Source: Alphaproteobacteria bacterium
Lineage (GTDB): Bacteria; Pseudomonadota; Alphaproteobacteria; Caulobacterales; Parvularculaceae
Length of the DNA stretch: 64,000 nt
Direction of reading: 5' to 3'
NCBI GenBank assembly: GCA_030433215.1
Contig: JAUIMC010000002.1
Coordinates: 124,001-188,000, forward strand
Part shown: in pieces, positions 31,569-42,245 of the stretch
Layout: every line of letters begins with the position of its first letter
Position numbering within the stretch: the first letter of the stretch is position 1
Position numbers and translations under genes: made by a program
The notes under the pieces: model-generated
Database searches by the model: none
What the model saw: only the letters and a program-made list of their open reading frames with translations
What the model was told of the DNA's origin: nothing

Positions 31569-32423
31569 CTAATATGGTTGCGGCGCTTGCTGCTGGATCT
31601 GTTGTTGCATCTGCTGCGGCGTCACGGTCTGCTGGCCCGCCGCTTTCCATGCCTCGACGCCGCCGCGATACCAGAGCACGTTCTTGTAGCCGAGATTGAT
31701 GGCGCGCAGCGCGGCGTTGTAGGACATCCAGCACTGGTTCGACTGGCAATATAGGATCAGCGGGATTTCCTTGTTGCCTTGCGTCATCTGCTGCAGGAAG
31801 CCGCCGAATTCCTTTTGCGTGGCGTCGTTGAAAGCGCCGGCCTGATGCGCGGGCACGGCGTAGGTCGCTCCTGGAAGCAATTCCTGCCCGCCAAGAACGT
31901 CGAGAATGATAAAAGGCGTCTGGCGCCCCTGAACGAGCTCGACAATGCCCTTGGTGGTGATCACCTGGCCGCCGGGAATGCTCGCAGGCGTCGGACCATG
32001 CATCGCTCCAGAATGGAGCTGGCTGGTCGGCGGAACGCCGAAGTCCTGCCGCTCCTTCTGGGCGAGTTGGTCCAGCGATGTTCCCCCCTGCTGCTGTGGT
32101 TGCGGATAGCCCTGTTGCTGCTGATAGGGCTGTTGTTGCGGATAAGGCTGGGGTCCCTGCGGTTGCGGGCCTTGTTGCGGATAAGGCTGCTGCTGGGGAT
32201 AGCCTTGCTGTGGGTATTGTCCTTGCGGATATTGTTGCTGCGGATACTGACCCTGCGGCGGGTATCCCTGTTGCTGGGGATAGGATTGCTGCTGCTGTTG
32301 TTGCTGCGGAGCGGCGCCGAAACTGTCCTGCGCAAAGCCGGATGCGGGCGCCAAGGCTAGTCCCGGGGCGAGCGCCGCTGCGGCGGCGAGCATCGTCTTG
32401 TTCATTGTCTTCATCCTTGTCAT
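31569..32423 (-). CDS. Secreted PQ-rich rhodanese-like protein (CxxxxCW motif)
   Basis: 284 residues. Signal peptide (cut near Gly-Phe-Ala-Gln, about residue 32), then about 85 residues dominated by Pro, Gln, Tyr and Gly in short repeats (PQQGYPQQQ style), then a rhodanese-like domain. PFIILDVLGG and LPGATYAVP start the domain; YCQSNQCWMSYNAAL is the active loop, similar to PQQ-linked CXXCW proteins but with four residues between the cysteines. Ends in another Gln-rich tail. Its ATG overlaps the stop of the upstream gene (ATGA), so the two are coupled. Confidence 0.8.
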   Translation of the reverse strand: MTRMKTMNKTMLAAAAALAPGLALAPASGFAQDSFGAAPQQQQQQQSYPQQQGYPPQGQYPQQQYPQGQYPQQGYPQQQPYPQQGPQPQGPQPYPQQQPYQQQQGYPQPQQQGGTSLDQLAQKERQDFGVPPTSQLHSGAMHGPTPASIPGGQVITTKGIVELVQGRQTPFIILDVLGGQELLPGATYAVPAHQAGAFNDATQKEFGGFLQQMTQGNKEIPLILYCQSNQCWMSYNAALRAINLGYKNVLWYRGGVEAWKAAGQQTVTPQQMQQQIQQQAPQPY

Positions 32424-33577
32424 TGCGCCGCCTCGAGCTGCCGGCCGTCTATGCCGAGATCGCGATAGGGCTCAAAGCTGGCGTCGTCGGTGAGCACATA
32501 GCTGCCGTCATTGAGCTGCCAGGCGTTGTCATAAGTCTGGTCGAGTTCGACCGTGCCGCCATAATAGGGGTCGTTATAGGTCTCGACGCCGCGGATCGCT
32601 TCGGAGGATTCGCGTTGCATCCGGTCGGAGCTGTTATTGGAATTGCGCCATGTCTCCATTTGCATGTCGAGAATGTCGCTTCCCGTTTTCGCGATGACAT
32701 CTGACCGGTCACGCGCGCCCTTCTGATTGGCGGCGGAGATTTTCGCATTATGCTGTGTGATGCGCCGGCCCCATTCAGGCGCGATGCGCAGCGTCTTGCG
32801 GACCATTTCCGCAAAAGTGAAATCGAGTTGCCCCTTTGGCGCGCGCATGGCGTAGGCGGGCATCGCCGAGCCGGAGAGCACTTGCATGTCCGGCCCCATG
32901 CCTGTCCCGTCGCGAAACAGGCTGTAATTCATATAAACAATGGCCGCGATCGTTTCGCGTATCTCGGCGCCGTTCACATTGCCGCTGATAAGAACTTCTC
33001 CGGCTTCGATCCATGTACGCATTTCGCTGCCGCCGCCCATGGGCATGTTGGAATTGAGCTGCTTATAGGGTTCAACAAGATCCGCCCGGGGACGGAAATC
33101 GATGATCTGCGCGCCGGGCCGCGTTTGCGATACGAGATATTGGAGATATTGCTGGACGCTGCTGATCTGCACGAAGGGGCAGCCGGATTGACCCGGGCCG
33201 GAAAAATTGTTCCAGACCCAGCTGAAGGACGGGATGATCTGCACGCCTGACCGGCCGTCGGCCGACGACGCGGAATAGTTCGTATTATAGCCGCTCCCTC
33301 CGCAGCCCGTATTTTGACCCCAGACAACGCCGCCTTCGCCCTGCCAGTCCGCCGGGATCATCAGCGTGAAGGCGACGAGCGGTTTTTCAAAGCCGATGCG
33401 GTCGATGATCTCGACGCGTTTGACCCGGTGTGCGCCTTGAGGAAGCGGCCTCGCCGCGGCGGAGATGTTCGCCTGCGCGGGACCGGGTGGCGGATTTTGC
33501 GCCTGGGCCCCGCTCTCGCCAGAGCAGGAGAGCATGGCGAGCGCCGAGATGAGTCCGAAAAGCCTGCCGCCCGCCAT
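32420..33577 (-). CDS. Secreted protein of unknown function coupled to the rhodanese-like gene
   Basis: 385 residues with an N-terminal signal sequence (possible lipobox-like Leu-Ser-Cys at about 18). Residues 50-90 include VEIIDRIGFEKPLVAFTLMI and a WGQN-x-GCG-Y segment; two Cys occur before residue 140. The C-terminal 60 residues, with a Y-N-D-P-Y-Y-G-G-x-V-E-L-D segment and DGSYVLTDD, look well conserved. No family recognised. Coupled to the next gene by ATGA. Confidence 0.7.
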   Translation of the reverse strand: MAGGRLFGLISALAMLSCSGESGAQAQNPPPGPAQANISAAARPLPQGAHRVKRVEIIDRIGFEKPLVAFTLMIPADWQGEGGVVWGQNTGCGGSGYNTNYSASSADGRSGVQIIPSFSWVWNNFSGPGQSGCPFVQISSVQQYLQYLVSQTRPGAQIIDFRPRADLVEPYKQLNSNMPMGGGSEMRTWIEAGEVLISGNVNGAEIRETIAAIVYMNYSLFRDGTGMGPDMQVLSGSAMPAYAMRAPKGQLDFTFAEMVRKTLRIAPEWGRRITQHNAKISAANQKGARDRSDVIAKTGSDILDMQMETWRNSNNSSDRMQRESSEAIRGVETYNDPYYGGTVELDQTYDNAWQLNDGSYVLTDDASFEPYRDLGIDGRQLEAAQ

Positions 33578-33701
33578 GAAGAAGTCCCTGCCCTGACGCC
33601 GGGCAAGAAAAATTCTCGCCCCTATTTATTATTGCGTATTCGGGGACGAAAACGGCTCACGGGCGAACCGCTTTTTTCTGAAAATTTTTATACAAGGCCG
33701 C

Positions 33702-34031
33702 CTAAGCTGCGACGGGCACGCCTTTTTCTTCAAGGAAAGGCCGTAATTCGCCCTGCTCGAACATCTCGCGGATGATGTCGCAGCCGCCGACAAACTCGCC
33801 CTTCACATAGAGCTGAGGAATGGTCGGCCAGTCGGAAAAGGTCTTGATGCCTTGGCGCAGGTCGTCGGATTCAAGCACATTGGCGGTGTTATAATCGACG
33901 CCGAGATGATCGAGGATCTGCACCACGACCGACGAGAACCCGCATTGCGGGAATTGCGGCGTGCCCTTCATGAAAACCATGACGGGATTGGCGTCGATCT
34001 GGGCTTTGATCGCCTCGTGAATATCGCTCAT
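33702..34031 (-). CDS. grxD: Monothiol glutaredoxin, Grx4 type
   Basis: 109 residues. Monothiol site CGFS in FMKGTPQFPQCGFSS, glutathione-binding WPTIPQLYV and GGCDIIREM. Carries or transfers Fe-S clusters, working with BolA proteins. The ATG at 34031 has AGGAG about 6 bases upstream. In many alphaproteobacteria grxD lies directly after purL-bolA; here five genes stand between. Confidence 0.95.
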   Translation of the reverse strand: MSDIHEAIKAQIDANPVMVFMKGTPQFPQCGFSSVVVQILDHLGVDYNTANVLESDDLRQGIKTFSDWPTIPQLYVKGEFVGGCDIIREMFEQGELRPFLEEKGVPVAA

Positions 34032-34081
34032 GTCAAACTCCTGAACAGGCGTCATCTAGCTAGGCGCCGGGACCTGACCCG

Positions 34082-34939
34082 TCAAGGGGAGCCCATCGCC
34101 GCCGCCAGCGCCCGCAGGCCGTCGCAGAGCGGCGTTTCGCCCAGCAGCGCCGCGCCTTCCGGCGTTTTGTCCCGCCCGGCCCGGGCGAGCTGTGCGGCGC
34201 TCACGGGAAGTTCAAGTCCGGCTTTTTCCAGAACCCCCGCCGCCGCCGCGAATAGACCAGTGGGCAGCGGCAGCAGGAACGGGCTGGCGCCGGCCGCCGC
34301 CCCGGCTTCGCGGTAAAGCGCGCGCGTCGTCACGGGCTCCGGGCCGGCAACCGAACGCACCGCTCCCGCCAGGTTGGCGTCATCAAGCGCTGCGGCGGCG
34401 ATTGCCGCGAGGTCCTTGATGTAAACGGGCTGTTGCAAGGCGCCGGACGCCGCCGGGATCGGCGTCACGGGCCGGGCGCGCATGGCCGCCATCAGCCGCG
34501 AAAGATTGCCGTCGCCCGGATAGCCATAGATCATGGTCGGGCGCAGGATGACCGCATGGGGCGCGGCCTGCCGCGCCGCCTCTTCGGTCTTTCGAAGGGC
34601 CGCGTAAATCTCCGCCTGCGGATCGATCGCGACATTATTCGAGGAAAAGAAGACGACCGGCTGGTCCGCGCGCAACAGCGCGGCCGCCGGCGCCGAGACC
34701 GTAAGGATCGGCGTGAAGACCGCCGCGCCTGCCTGCGCCAGCGCGTCCCGCAGGGCGGGTCCGTCTTCTAGATCGAGGCGCATGGCGGTCGCGCCCGCCG
34801 CCTCGATGGCTTCGCGCACGCCTGCGCGCTCCGTGCGATAAGCGCCGGTCACCATGCGGCCCCGCGCCCGCAATGCCCGCACGATCTCCAGACCGAGCGC
34901 GCCGCCCGCCCCGGCCACAAGCACTGACTTGTCATTCAT
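34082..34939 (-). CDS. NAD(P)-dependent epimerase/dehydratase-like (atypical SDR)
   Basis: 285 residues. N-terminal VLVAGAGGALGLEIV nucleotide-binding motif, FFSSNNVA, then LRPTMIYGYPGDGNLSRL as in extended/atypical SDRs that sense or reduce. A canonical YxxxK is replaced by YAALRKTEE, so it may bind nucleotide without classic catalysis. Substrate unknown. Confidence 0.75.
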   Translation of the reverse strand: MNDKSVLVAGAGGALGLEIVRALRARGRMVTGAYRTERAGVREAIEAAGATAMRLDLEDGPALRDALAQAGAAVFTPILTVSAPAAALLRADQPVVFFSSNNVAIDPQAEIYAALRKTEEAARQAAPHAVILRPTMIYGYPGDGNLSRLMAAMRARPVTPIPAASGALQQPVYIKDLAAIAAAALDDANLAGAVRSVAGPEPVTTRALYREAGAAAGASPFLLPLPTGLFAAAAGVLEKAGLELPVSAAQLARAGRDKTPEGAALLGETPLCDGLRALAAAMGSP

Positions 34940-35136
34940 GGGAGAAGAGTAGCGCCCTTCGCCGCCCGCTGCCAAAGCGCGGGTCCCATGATTCGCGGCG
35001 TCCCGGCAGGCGGATTTCGCCGCCATGCGGGAGAATGCTTGAAAAGCCAAGGGAAAATCCGTTGCGCTGGCGCGGCGCGGCGCCCTGGGATAGATTTTCC
35101 TAGAGGCGGCGCGCGCAGAAAACTGGGGCGGAACGC

Positions 35137-36231
35137 ATGCGATATGTCTGGATGGGTCTGGCGGCCCTGCTTGTTTTTGTCGCCGGCTGGTTTGCCTATC
35201 ACATCATTCCCGCATCGGGCGCGTTCGCCGATCTCGAGCCGAAGCTCGTGCATGATTGCCGCCATGTGGAGGTCGCGCCGGGGACAGAAGATGTCGCCAT
35301 CGATCCGTCCCTGAACGCCGCCTTCATCTCCGCCGCGGACCGGCGCGGCTGGTTCAACGCCGATGGCGACGGAACCGTCAATCCGCGCAATGGCATTTAC
35401 ACGCTCTCCCTCGACGGCTCGGACACGGTGCGGCGCGTCTCCCCGGCCATGGAGAATTTCCTGCCCCATGGGATCAGCCTGTGGGAAGGCGACGACGGCG
35501 AACAGCGGCTGTTCGTGGTCAATCACCCGCCGGGCGGCGAGGAACTGGTCGAGATCTTTTCGGTGGGCGAGGCCGGGACGCTGACCCATCTCGAAACCGT
35601 CTCCTTCCCGGCCATGCGCTCGCCCAACGACATCGTCGCCGTGGGCCCGCGCCAGTTCTACGCCACCAATGACCGGCGCTTTAAGACCGGCCTCTTGTCG
35701 ACGCTCGAAGCTTATCTGGCGCTGCCGGTGACGGATGTCGTTTATTTTGACGGCGAGACCGGCCGTTCCGTGGTCAAGGGCATGACCTACGCCAACGGGA
35801 TCAACAAATCCGCGGACGGATCGGCGATCTATGTCGCCGAGCTTTTAAAGCGGCGCGTGGATGTCTTTTCGCGCAACGGGGAAACCGGCGCGCTGAAGCG
35901 GGTTAAAACCCTCCCCGTCAACACCGCGCCCGACAATATCGACGTCGCCGGCGACGGCGCGCTCTGGATCGCCGGCCATTCGAGAATTTTCGATTTCGTC
36001 AAGCACGCCGAAGACCCCGAGGCGATTGCGCCGTCTCACATTATCCGCGTCGATCCGCGCACCGGGCGCAGGGCTGACGTCTTCATCGACGTGGAGGGCG
36101 AGATCAACGGCTCGTCGGTGGGCGCGGCCTGGGACAACACGCTGATCGTCGGCGCGGTGTTCGACAGCCATGTCATGGTCTGCCCGATGCTGGAAATTCT
36201 CCTGCGCGGGCCGGCCATGGACGCGCGCTGA
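35137..36231 (+). CDS. Paraoxonase/arylesterase-like beta-propeller protein
   Basis: 364 residues with an N-terminal membrane anchor or signal segment (about 5-22). Family marks: NFLPHGISLWEGDDG, LFVVNHPPGGE, MRSPNDIVAV and KGMTYANGINKSADG, ending in a strand repeat; the HG-I-S-LW and SPNDI Asn match the calcium-binding propeller of paraoxonases. Likely hydrolyses lactones or aryl esters on the periplasmic side. Its end touches the convergent peptidase gene. Confidence 0.85.
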   Translation: MRYVWMGLAALLVFVAGWFAYHIIPASGAFADLEPKLVHDCRHVEVAPGTEDVAIDPSLNAAFISAADRRGWFNADGDGTVNPRNGIYTLSLDGSDTVRRVSPAMENFLPHGISLWEGDDGEQRLFVVNHPPGGEELVEIFSVGEAGTLTHLETVSFPAMRSPNDIVAVGPRQFYATNDRRFKTGLLSTLEAYLALPVTDVVYFDGETGRSVVKGMTYANGINKSADGSAIYVAELLKRRVDVFSRNGETGALKRVKTLPVNTAPDNIDVAGDGALWIAGHSRIFDFVKHAEDPEAIAPSHIIRVDPRTGRRADVFIDVEGEINGSSVGAAWDNTLIVGAVFDSHVMVCPMLEILLRGPAMDAR

Positions 36232-36232
36232 T

Positions 36233-38185
36233 CTATTCTCCGAAAATCCCGTCAATGCGCCGCTGGGCGATAGGATGATAGCCGGGCCGCGCGGCCTGAT
36301 AGACGGCGTAGCCCCAGTCCCGGTAGCCATTGTCCACGAGGCTCTGATAGAGCGGATAGATAAACTTGCCGCGCCCGACGCTGGTCAGGAAAATGTCGAG
36401 CGGCTCGAAGACCGGCTCATATCCCGCAGCCAGGGCTTTCAGATACCACGCGCAGGCGATTTCCGCATTTTCGGACTCAGAGAGGCTGAAGCGCTGGTCG
36501 AGCGCCGCCAGCTGTTCCGCCGTCACTGAATTCGGCAGGACGCGCAGGAAATAGAGCCACTCATGGGTGGTCCAGGCGCTGGTTTCGAGCCCGTCGACAT
36601 CGCCGCCGCCAAGCCATGCGTCGAGCTGGGCCTGGACTTTTTCGAAGGCGTCCGACTGCGGGTCCTCGATGCTGTCCGGGAAGCCGGGCTCGTAAACCCA
36701 GGCGTCGATTTCTGCCTTGGTGACCGCGTCAGGATCGTTCTCCCAGAGATTGTCCTCGAAATAGGAAAGGAAATCTTCCGTCGTCACCGACTGAAAGGCG
36801 TAGTGCTCGAAATAGGATTTCAGGAAGGGATCGAAGGCGTCACGGCCGAACCGTGTTTCAAGAAACTTCAGGAAGAACATGCCGCCCACATAGGAAACAT
36901 CCGTGAACGCATCGTCGGGATGGGCGAGATCCGCCGGCATCTTGAGTGTGGTCAGCGCAGGGTCCGGCGCAATGTCGACGTCGTTCACAAGGGATTTCTT
37001 GTCGAGCGCGCGCTCCATCACCGCCCGGTCGACGCCATAGAGCGCCTCCATGGTGCGGTTCTCCACATAGGACGTGAAGCCTTCATTGAGCCACGCATCG
37101 CGCCAGGTCGCATTGGTGACGAGATTGCCTGACCAGGAATGGGCGAGTTCATGCGCCACCACATTGGTGAGGCTCTTGTCGCCGGCGATCAGCGTCGGCG
37201 TCATGAAGGAAAGGCGCGGGTTCTCCATGCCGCCAAAGGGAAAGCTCGGCGGCAGGACGATGAGATCGTAGCGGCCCCAGCGGTAAGGCCCGTAAAGCGC
37301 CTCGATGGCGTCCATCATTTTCGGCGTGTCTTCGAATTCGGCGGCCGCGTCGTCGACGATATAGGCTTCCGAATAAACCCCGACCTTGTCGCTGATGGCG
37401 CGGAACTCGATATCCCCGACCGCAAGCGCCAGCAGATAGGACGGGATGGGCTGCGACATCTTGAAGGAATAATCGCCGTCGCGCGTCCCATCTTCATCCT
37501 GGCGCGCGCTCATCACGGCGATCAGTTCCGGCGGCGTCGTGATATGCGCGTCATAGGTGATGCGCACCGCCGGGGTGTCTTGCAACGGAACCATAGTGCG
37601 CGCGTAAAGCGGCTGGAACTGCGTGAAGAGATAGGGAAACTCGCCGCCTTTCGTCTGTTCCGGAGACAGCCATTGAACCCCTTCGGCTTCCGGGCTGGTG
37701 GCGTACCCGATGCGCACGCTGTCGGCGCCGCCGGGCAATTCGATTTCGAATTTCGAGCCCATGGCTTCGTCGTCGGGGCCCATTTCGTAATCGGTTTCGA
37801 CCCATTCGCCGCCGACATTCGCTTCGACGGTGTTGATGGTCAGGTCGTTGGCGTCGAGCACCAGCGTATCGGCTTCGCTGTTGCGCCGTTCAAAATCGAG
37901 CACCGCCGCGCCGGAAATGATTTTCGTCTCGAAATCCACATTGAGATCGAGATCCACATGCGTGACCGTGATCTCCTCGTAATTGGCGTAGGTGAACTTG
38001 TCGCGGGCGGCCTCGCCGCTCAGCGCGGTCCAGCTCGCTTCCTTCTCGGTGCCGGGCGTATTATCGCTGGCGTCGTCCTCCACATAGGAGATTTCCTCCT
38101 CCGGCTCGCCGTCGCCCCCCGAACAAGCGCCAAGCGCTGCGGTCAAAGCCAGAACACTCGTTCCGGCGGCCATACGAACGGACAT
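36233..38185 (-). CDS. M1-family aminopeptidase, lipoprotein
   Basis: 650 residues. Lipobox Leu-Gly-Ala-Cys (Cys21). GGMEN (318-322) for the peptide N-terminus, zinc site HELAH (345-349) with third ligand Glu368 in WLNEGFT, so a gluzincin of the leukotriene-A4-hydrolase-like branch. Removes N-terminal residues from peptides outside the cytoplasm. AGGAGG sits 5-10 bases before the ATG at 38185. Confidence 0.93.
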   Translation of the reverse strand: MSVRMAAGTSVLALTAALGACSGGDGEPEEEISYVEDDASDNTPGTEKEASWTALSGEAARDKFTYANYEEITVTHVDLDLNVDFETKIISGAAVLDFERRNSEADTLVLDANDLTINTVEANVGGEWVETDYEMGPDDEAMGSKFEIELPGGADSVRIGYATSPEAEGVQWLSPEQTKGGEFPYLFTQFQPLYARTMVPLQDTPAVRITYDAHITTPPELIAVMSARQDEDGTRDGDYSFKMSQPIPSYLLALAVGDIEFRAISDKVGVYSEAYIVDDAAAEFEDTPKMMDAIEALYGPYRWGRYDLIVLPPSFPFGGMENPRLSFMTPTLIAGDKSLTNVVAHELAHSWSGNLVTNATWRDAWLNEGFTSYVENRTMEALYGVDRAVMERALDKKSLVNDVDIAPDPALTTLKMPADLAHPDDAFTDVSYVGGMFFLKFLETRFGRDAFDPFLKSYFEHYAFQSVTTEDFLSYFEDNLWENDPDAVTKAEIDAWVYEPGFPDSIEDPQSDAFEKVQAQLDAWLGGGDVDGLETSAWTTHEWLYFLRVLPNSVTAEQLAALDQRFSLSESENAEIACAWYLKALAAGYEPVFEPLDIFLTSVGRGKFIYPLYQSLVDNGYRDWGYAVYQAARPGYHPIAQRRIDGIFGE

Positions 38186-38252
38186 GAAACCTCCTGAAAT
38201 CAGCTGGCCGGAACCTATCTCCCGCATGGGAAGACGGCAAGCGCGGGGCGCC

Positions 38253-38804
38253 TTACGGGCGCGCTTCAGGGGGAATGCAGCCGCCGCGCGCCACAGCCAG
38301 GGCTAGATCATTGCCGAAACATTGGGGTCCGAAGCCCGGCGTGTTCTGGAAGGCTTCGATCTTCCAGCCGTCGTCCTGTTTCGCCAGCACGGCGATGGGC
38401 TTTGAGACCGCCGGCGTTTCGGGACGCGTTTCGCCGGCCCCATAGACCCAGCCATTAAGATGGGCGATGGCGGCGCCGTCCGCGATCAGGCGAACGGACT
38501 CAATTTCCAGATCGAAAACGCTGCCGCCGTAGAAATTATCCCAGATGTCCTGATGGCCTGAGCCGATGGCGTCCGCGCCATGCAGCCGCAAGCCGAACCA
38601 GACGGTGAAGTCTGCGTCATCCGTGAACTGATCGGCCCAGGCTTTGCCGTCGGCGTCTTTCCAGGCCTCTTCGAGACCGGTGATGACGGCGTCGATCTCA
38701 TCGTGAAGGGACGTTTCCGCCGCGCTTTTCGAACAGCCCGACAGTCCGGCGGCGCCAAGGGCCAGCACTGCAAGGCAGGTCCGGCCAATTTTTAAGTGCA
38801 GCAT
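38253..38804 (-). CDS. SnoaL/DUF4440-like lipoprotein
   Basis: 183 residues. Lipobox Leu-Ser-Gly-Cys near residue 24. Mature part is an NTF2-like fold: DEIDAVITGLEEAWKDADGKAW, DFTVWFGLRLHG and KQDDGWKIEAFQNTP. Similar to SgcJ/EcaC-type proteins; ligand unknown. The ATG at 38804 has GGGGGAG upstream. It lies 21 bp downstream of purL-bolA and may share its transcript. Confidence 0.8.
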   Translation of the reverse strand: MLHLKIGRTCLAVLALGAAGLSGCSKSAAETSLHDEIDAVITGLEEAWKDADGKAWADQFTDDADFTVWFGLRLHGADAIGSGHQDIWDNFYGGSVFDLEIESVRLIADGAAIAHLNGWVYGAGETRPETPAVSKPIAVLAKQDDGWKIEAFQNTPGFGPQCFGNDLALAVARGGCIPPEARP

Positions 38805-38825
38805 CAAACTCCCCCTTTGAATGCT

Positions 38826-41567
<2,742 letters not shown>

Positions 41568-41675
41568 GATGGGTCCAGCTGGCTAACGCCGCTTCCTTAG
41601 GCCGGTTGGGCGCTTGGCGCAAATGCCCGCCGGCCCCTGAGGGGAACTTGAAAACCGCCGGACTGTTCGCCCGGC

Positions 41676-42236
41676 ATGAGCGCAGATCGCGAGATTTTCC
41701 GGGTCGTCCTGCTGGCTGGCGCAGCCGCTCTTTTCGCCGCCTGCGGCGGGGGCGACCGCCAAGACGCCCCGGCCGGAGAAGAGACCGCCGCGGGCGGGAC
41801 GGATGCGGCCGCCGAGGCCGAGGATGCCGCGCCCCCACCGGCCCCCGCATCAGGCGACGTGGCCGAGGGCGACTGGTTCTACAAGGAAAGCAACGGCTAT
41901 CCCTGGGCGGGCTACGGGCCGCCGCGCAGCGAAGCCTTTTTCGTGATCGCCTGCGAGGACGGACGCCTTTCCCTGCAGCGCGCCGGCGGGCGCGATCCTG
42001 CCGCGGGAGACGAGCGGTTCACTGTTCGGTTCAAGGAAGGCGAGGAAGACATCGTCATGGCGGACGCCGGGACCGAGCTGCCGATGATGACCGTGTCGCT
42101 CTCGCCGGACGCGCGTCTCGCGGGGATGTTGCTTGAAACCCGTGCGCCCTTCGCAATCGAGGGCGGCGCCCGCGCGCTGATATTGCCGCCGGACGACAGC
42201 TATCGCCGCGTCATTCGTTCCTGCCGCGGCGCCTGA
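41676..42236 (+). CDS. Lipoprotein of unknown function
   Basis: 186 residues. Lipobox Phe-Ala-Ala-Cys (Cys near 23), then an Ala/Glu/Pro-rich linker to about residue 60, then a small mostly beta domain (WFYKESNGYPWAGYGPP, FFVIACEDGRLSLQR). No family recognised. Divergent from purL. Confidence 0.75.
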   Translation: MSADREIFRVVLLAGAAALFAACGGGDRQDAPAGEETAAGGTDAAAEAEDAAPPPAPASGDVAEGDWFYKESNGYPWAGYGPPRSEAFFVIACEDGRLSLQRAGGRDPAAGDERFTVRFKEGEEDIVMADAGTELPMMTVSLSPDARLAGMLLETRAPFAIEGGARALILPPDDSYRRVIRSCRGA

Positions 42237-42245
42237 GTGGCGGTT

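Noticed and set aside
32085-32305. Short tandem repeats that look like a minisatellite or CRISPR
   Set aside because: The repeats are degenerate codon strings for Pro-Gln-Tyr-Gly in the rhodanese-like protein; no spacer structure and no cas genes.
31779-32360. Open frame antisense to the PQ-rich gene
   Set aside because: Its Leu/Arg-rich product is the mirror of the Pro-Gln repeats and has no signal or domain of its own.
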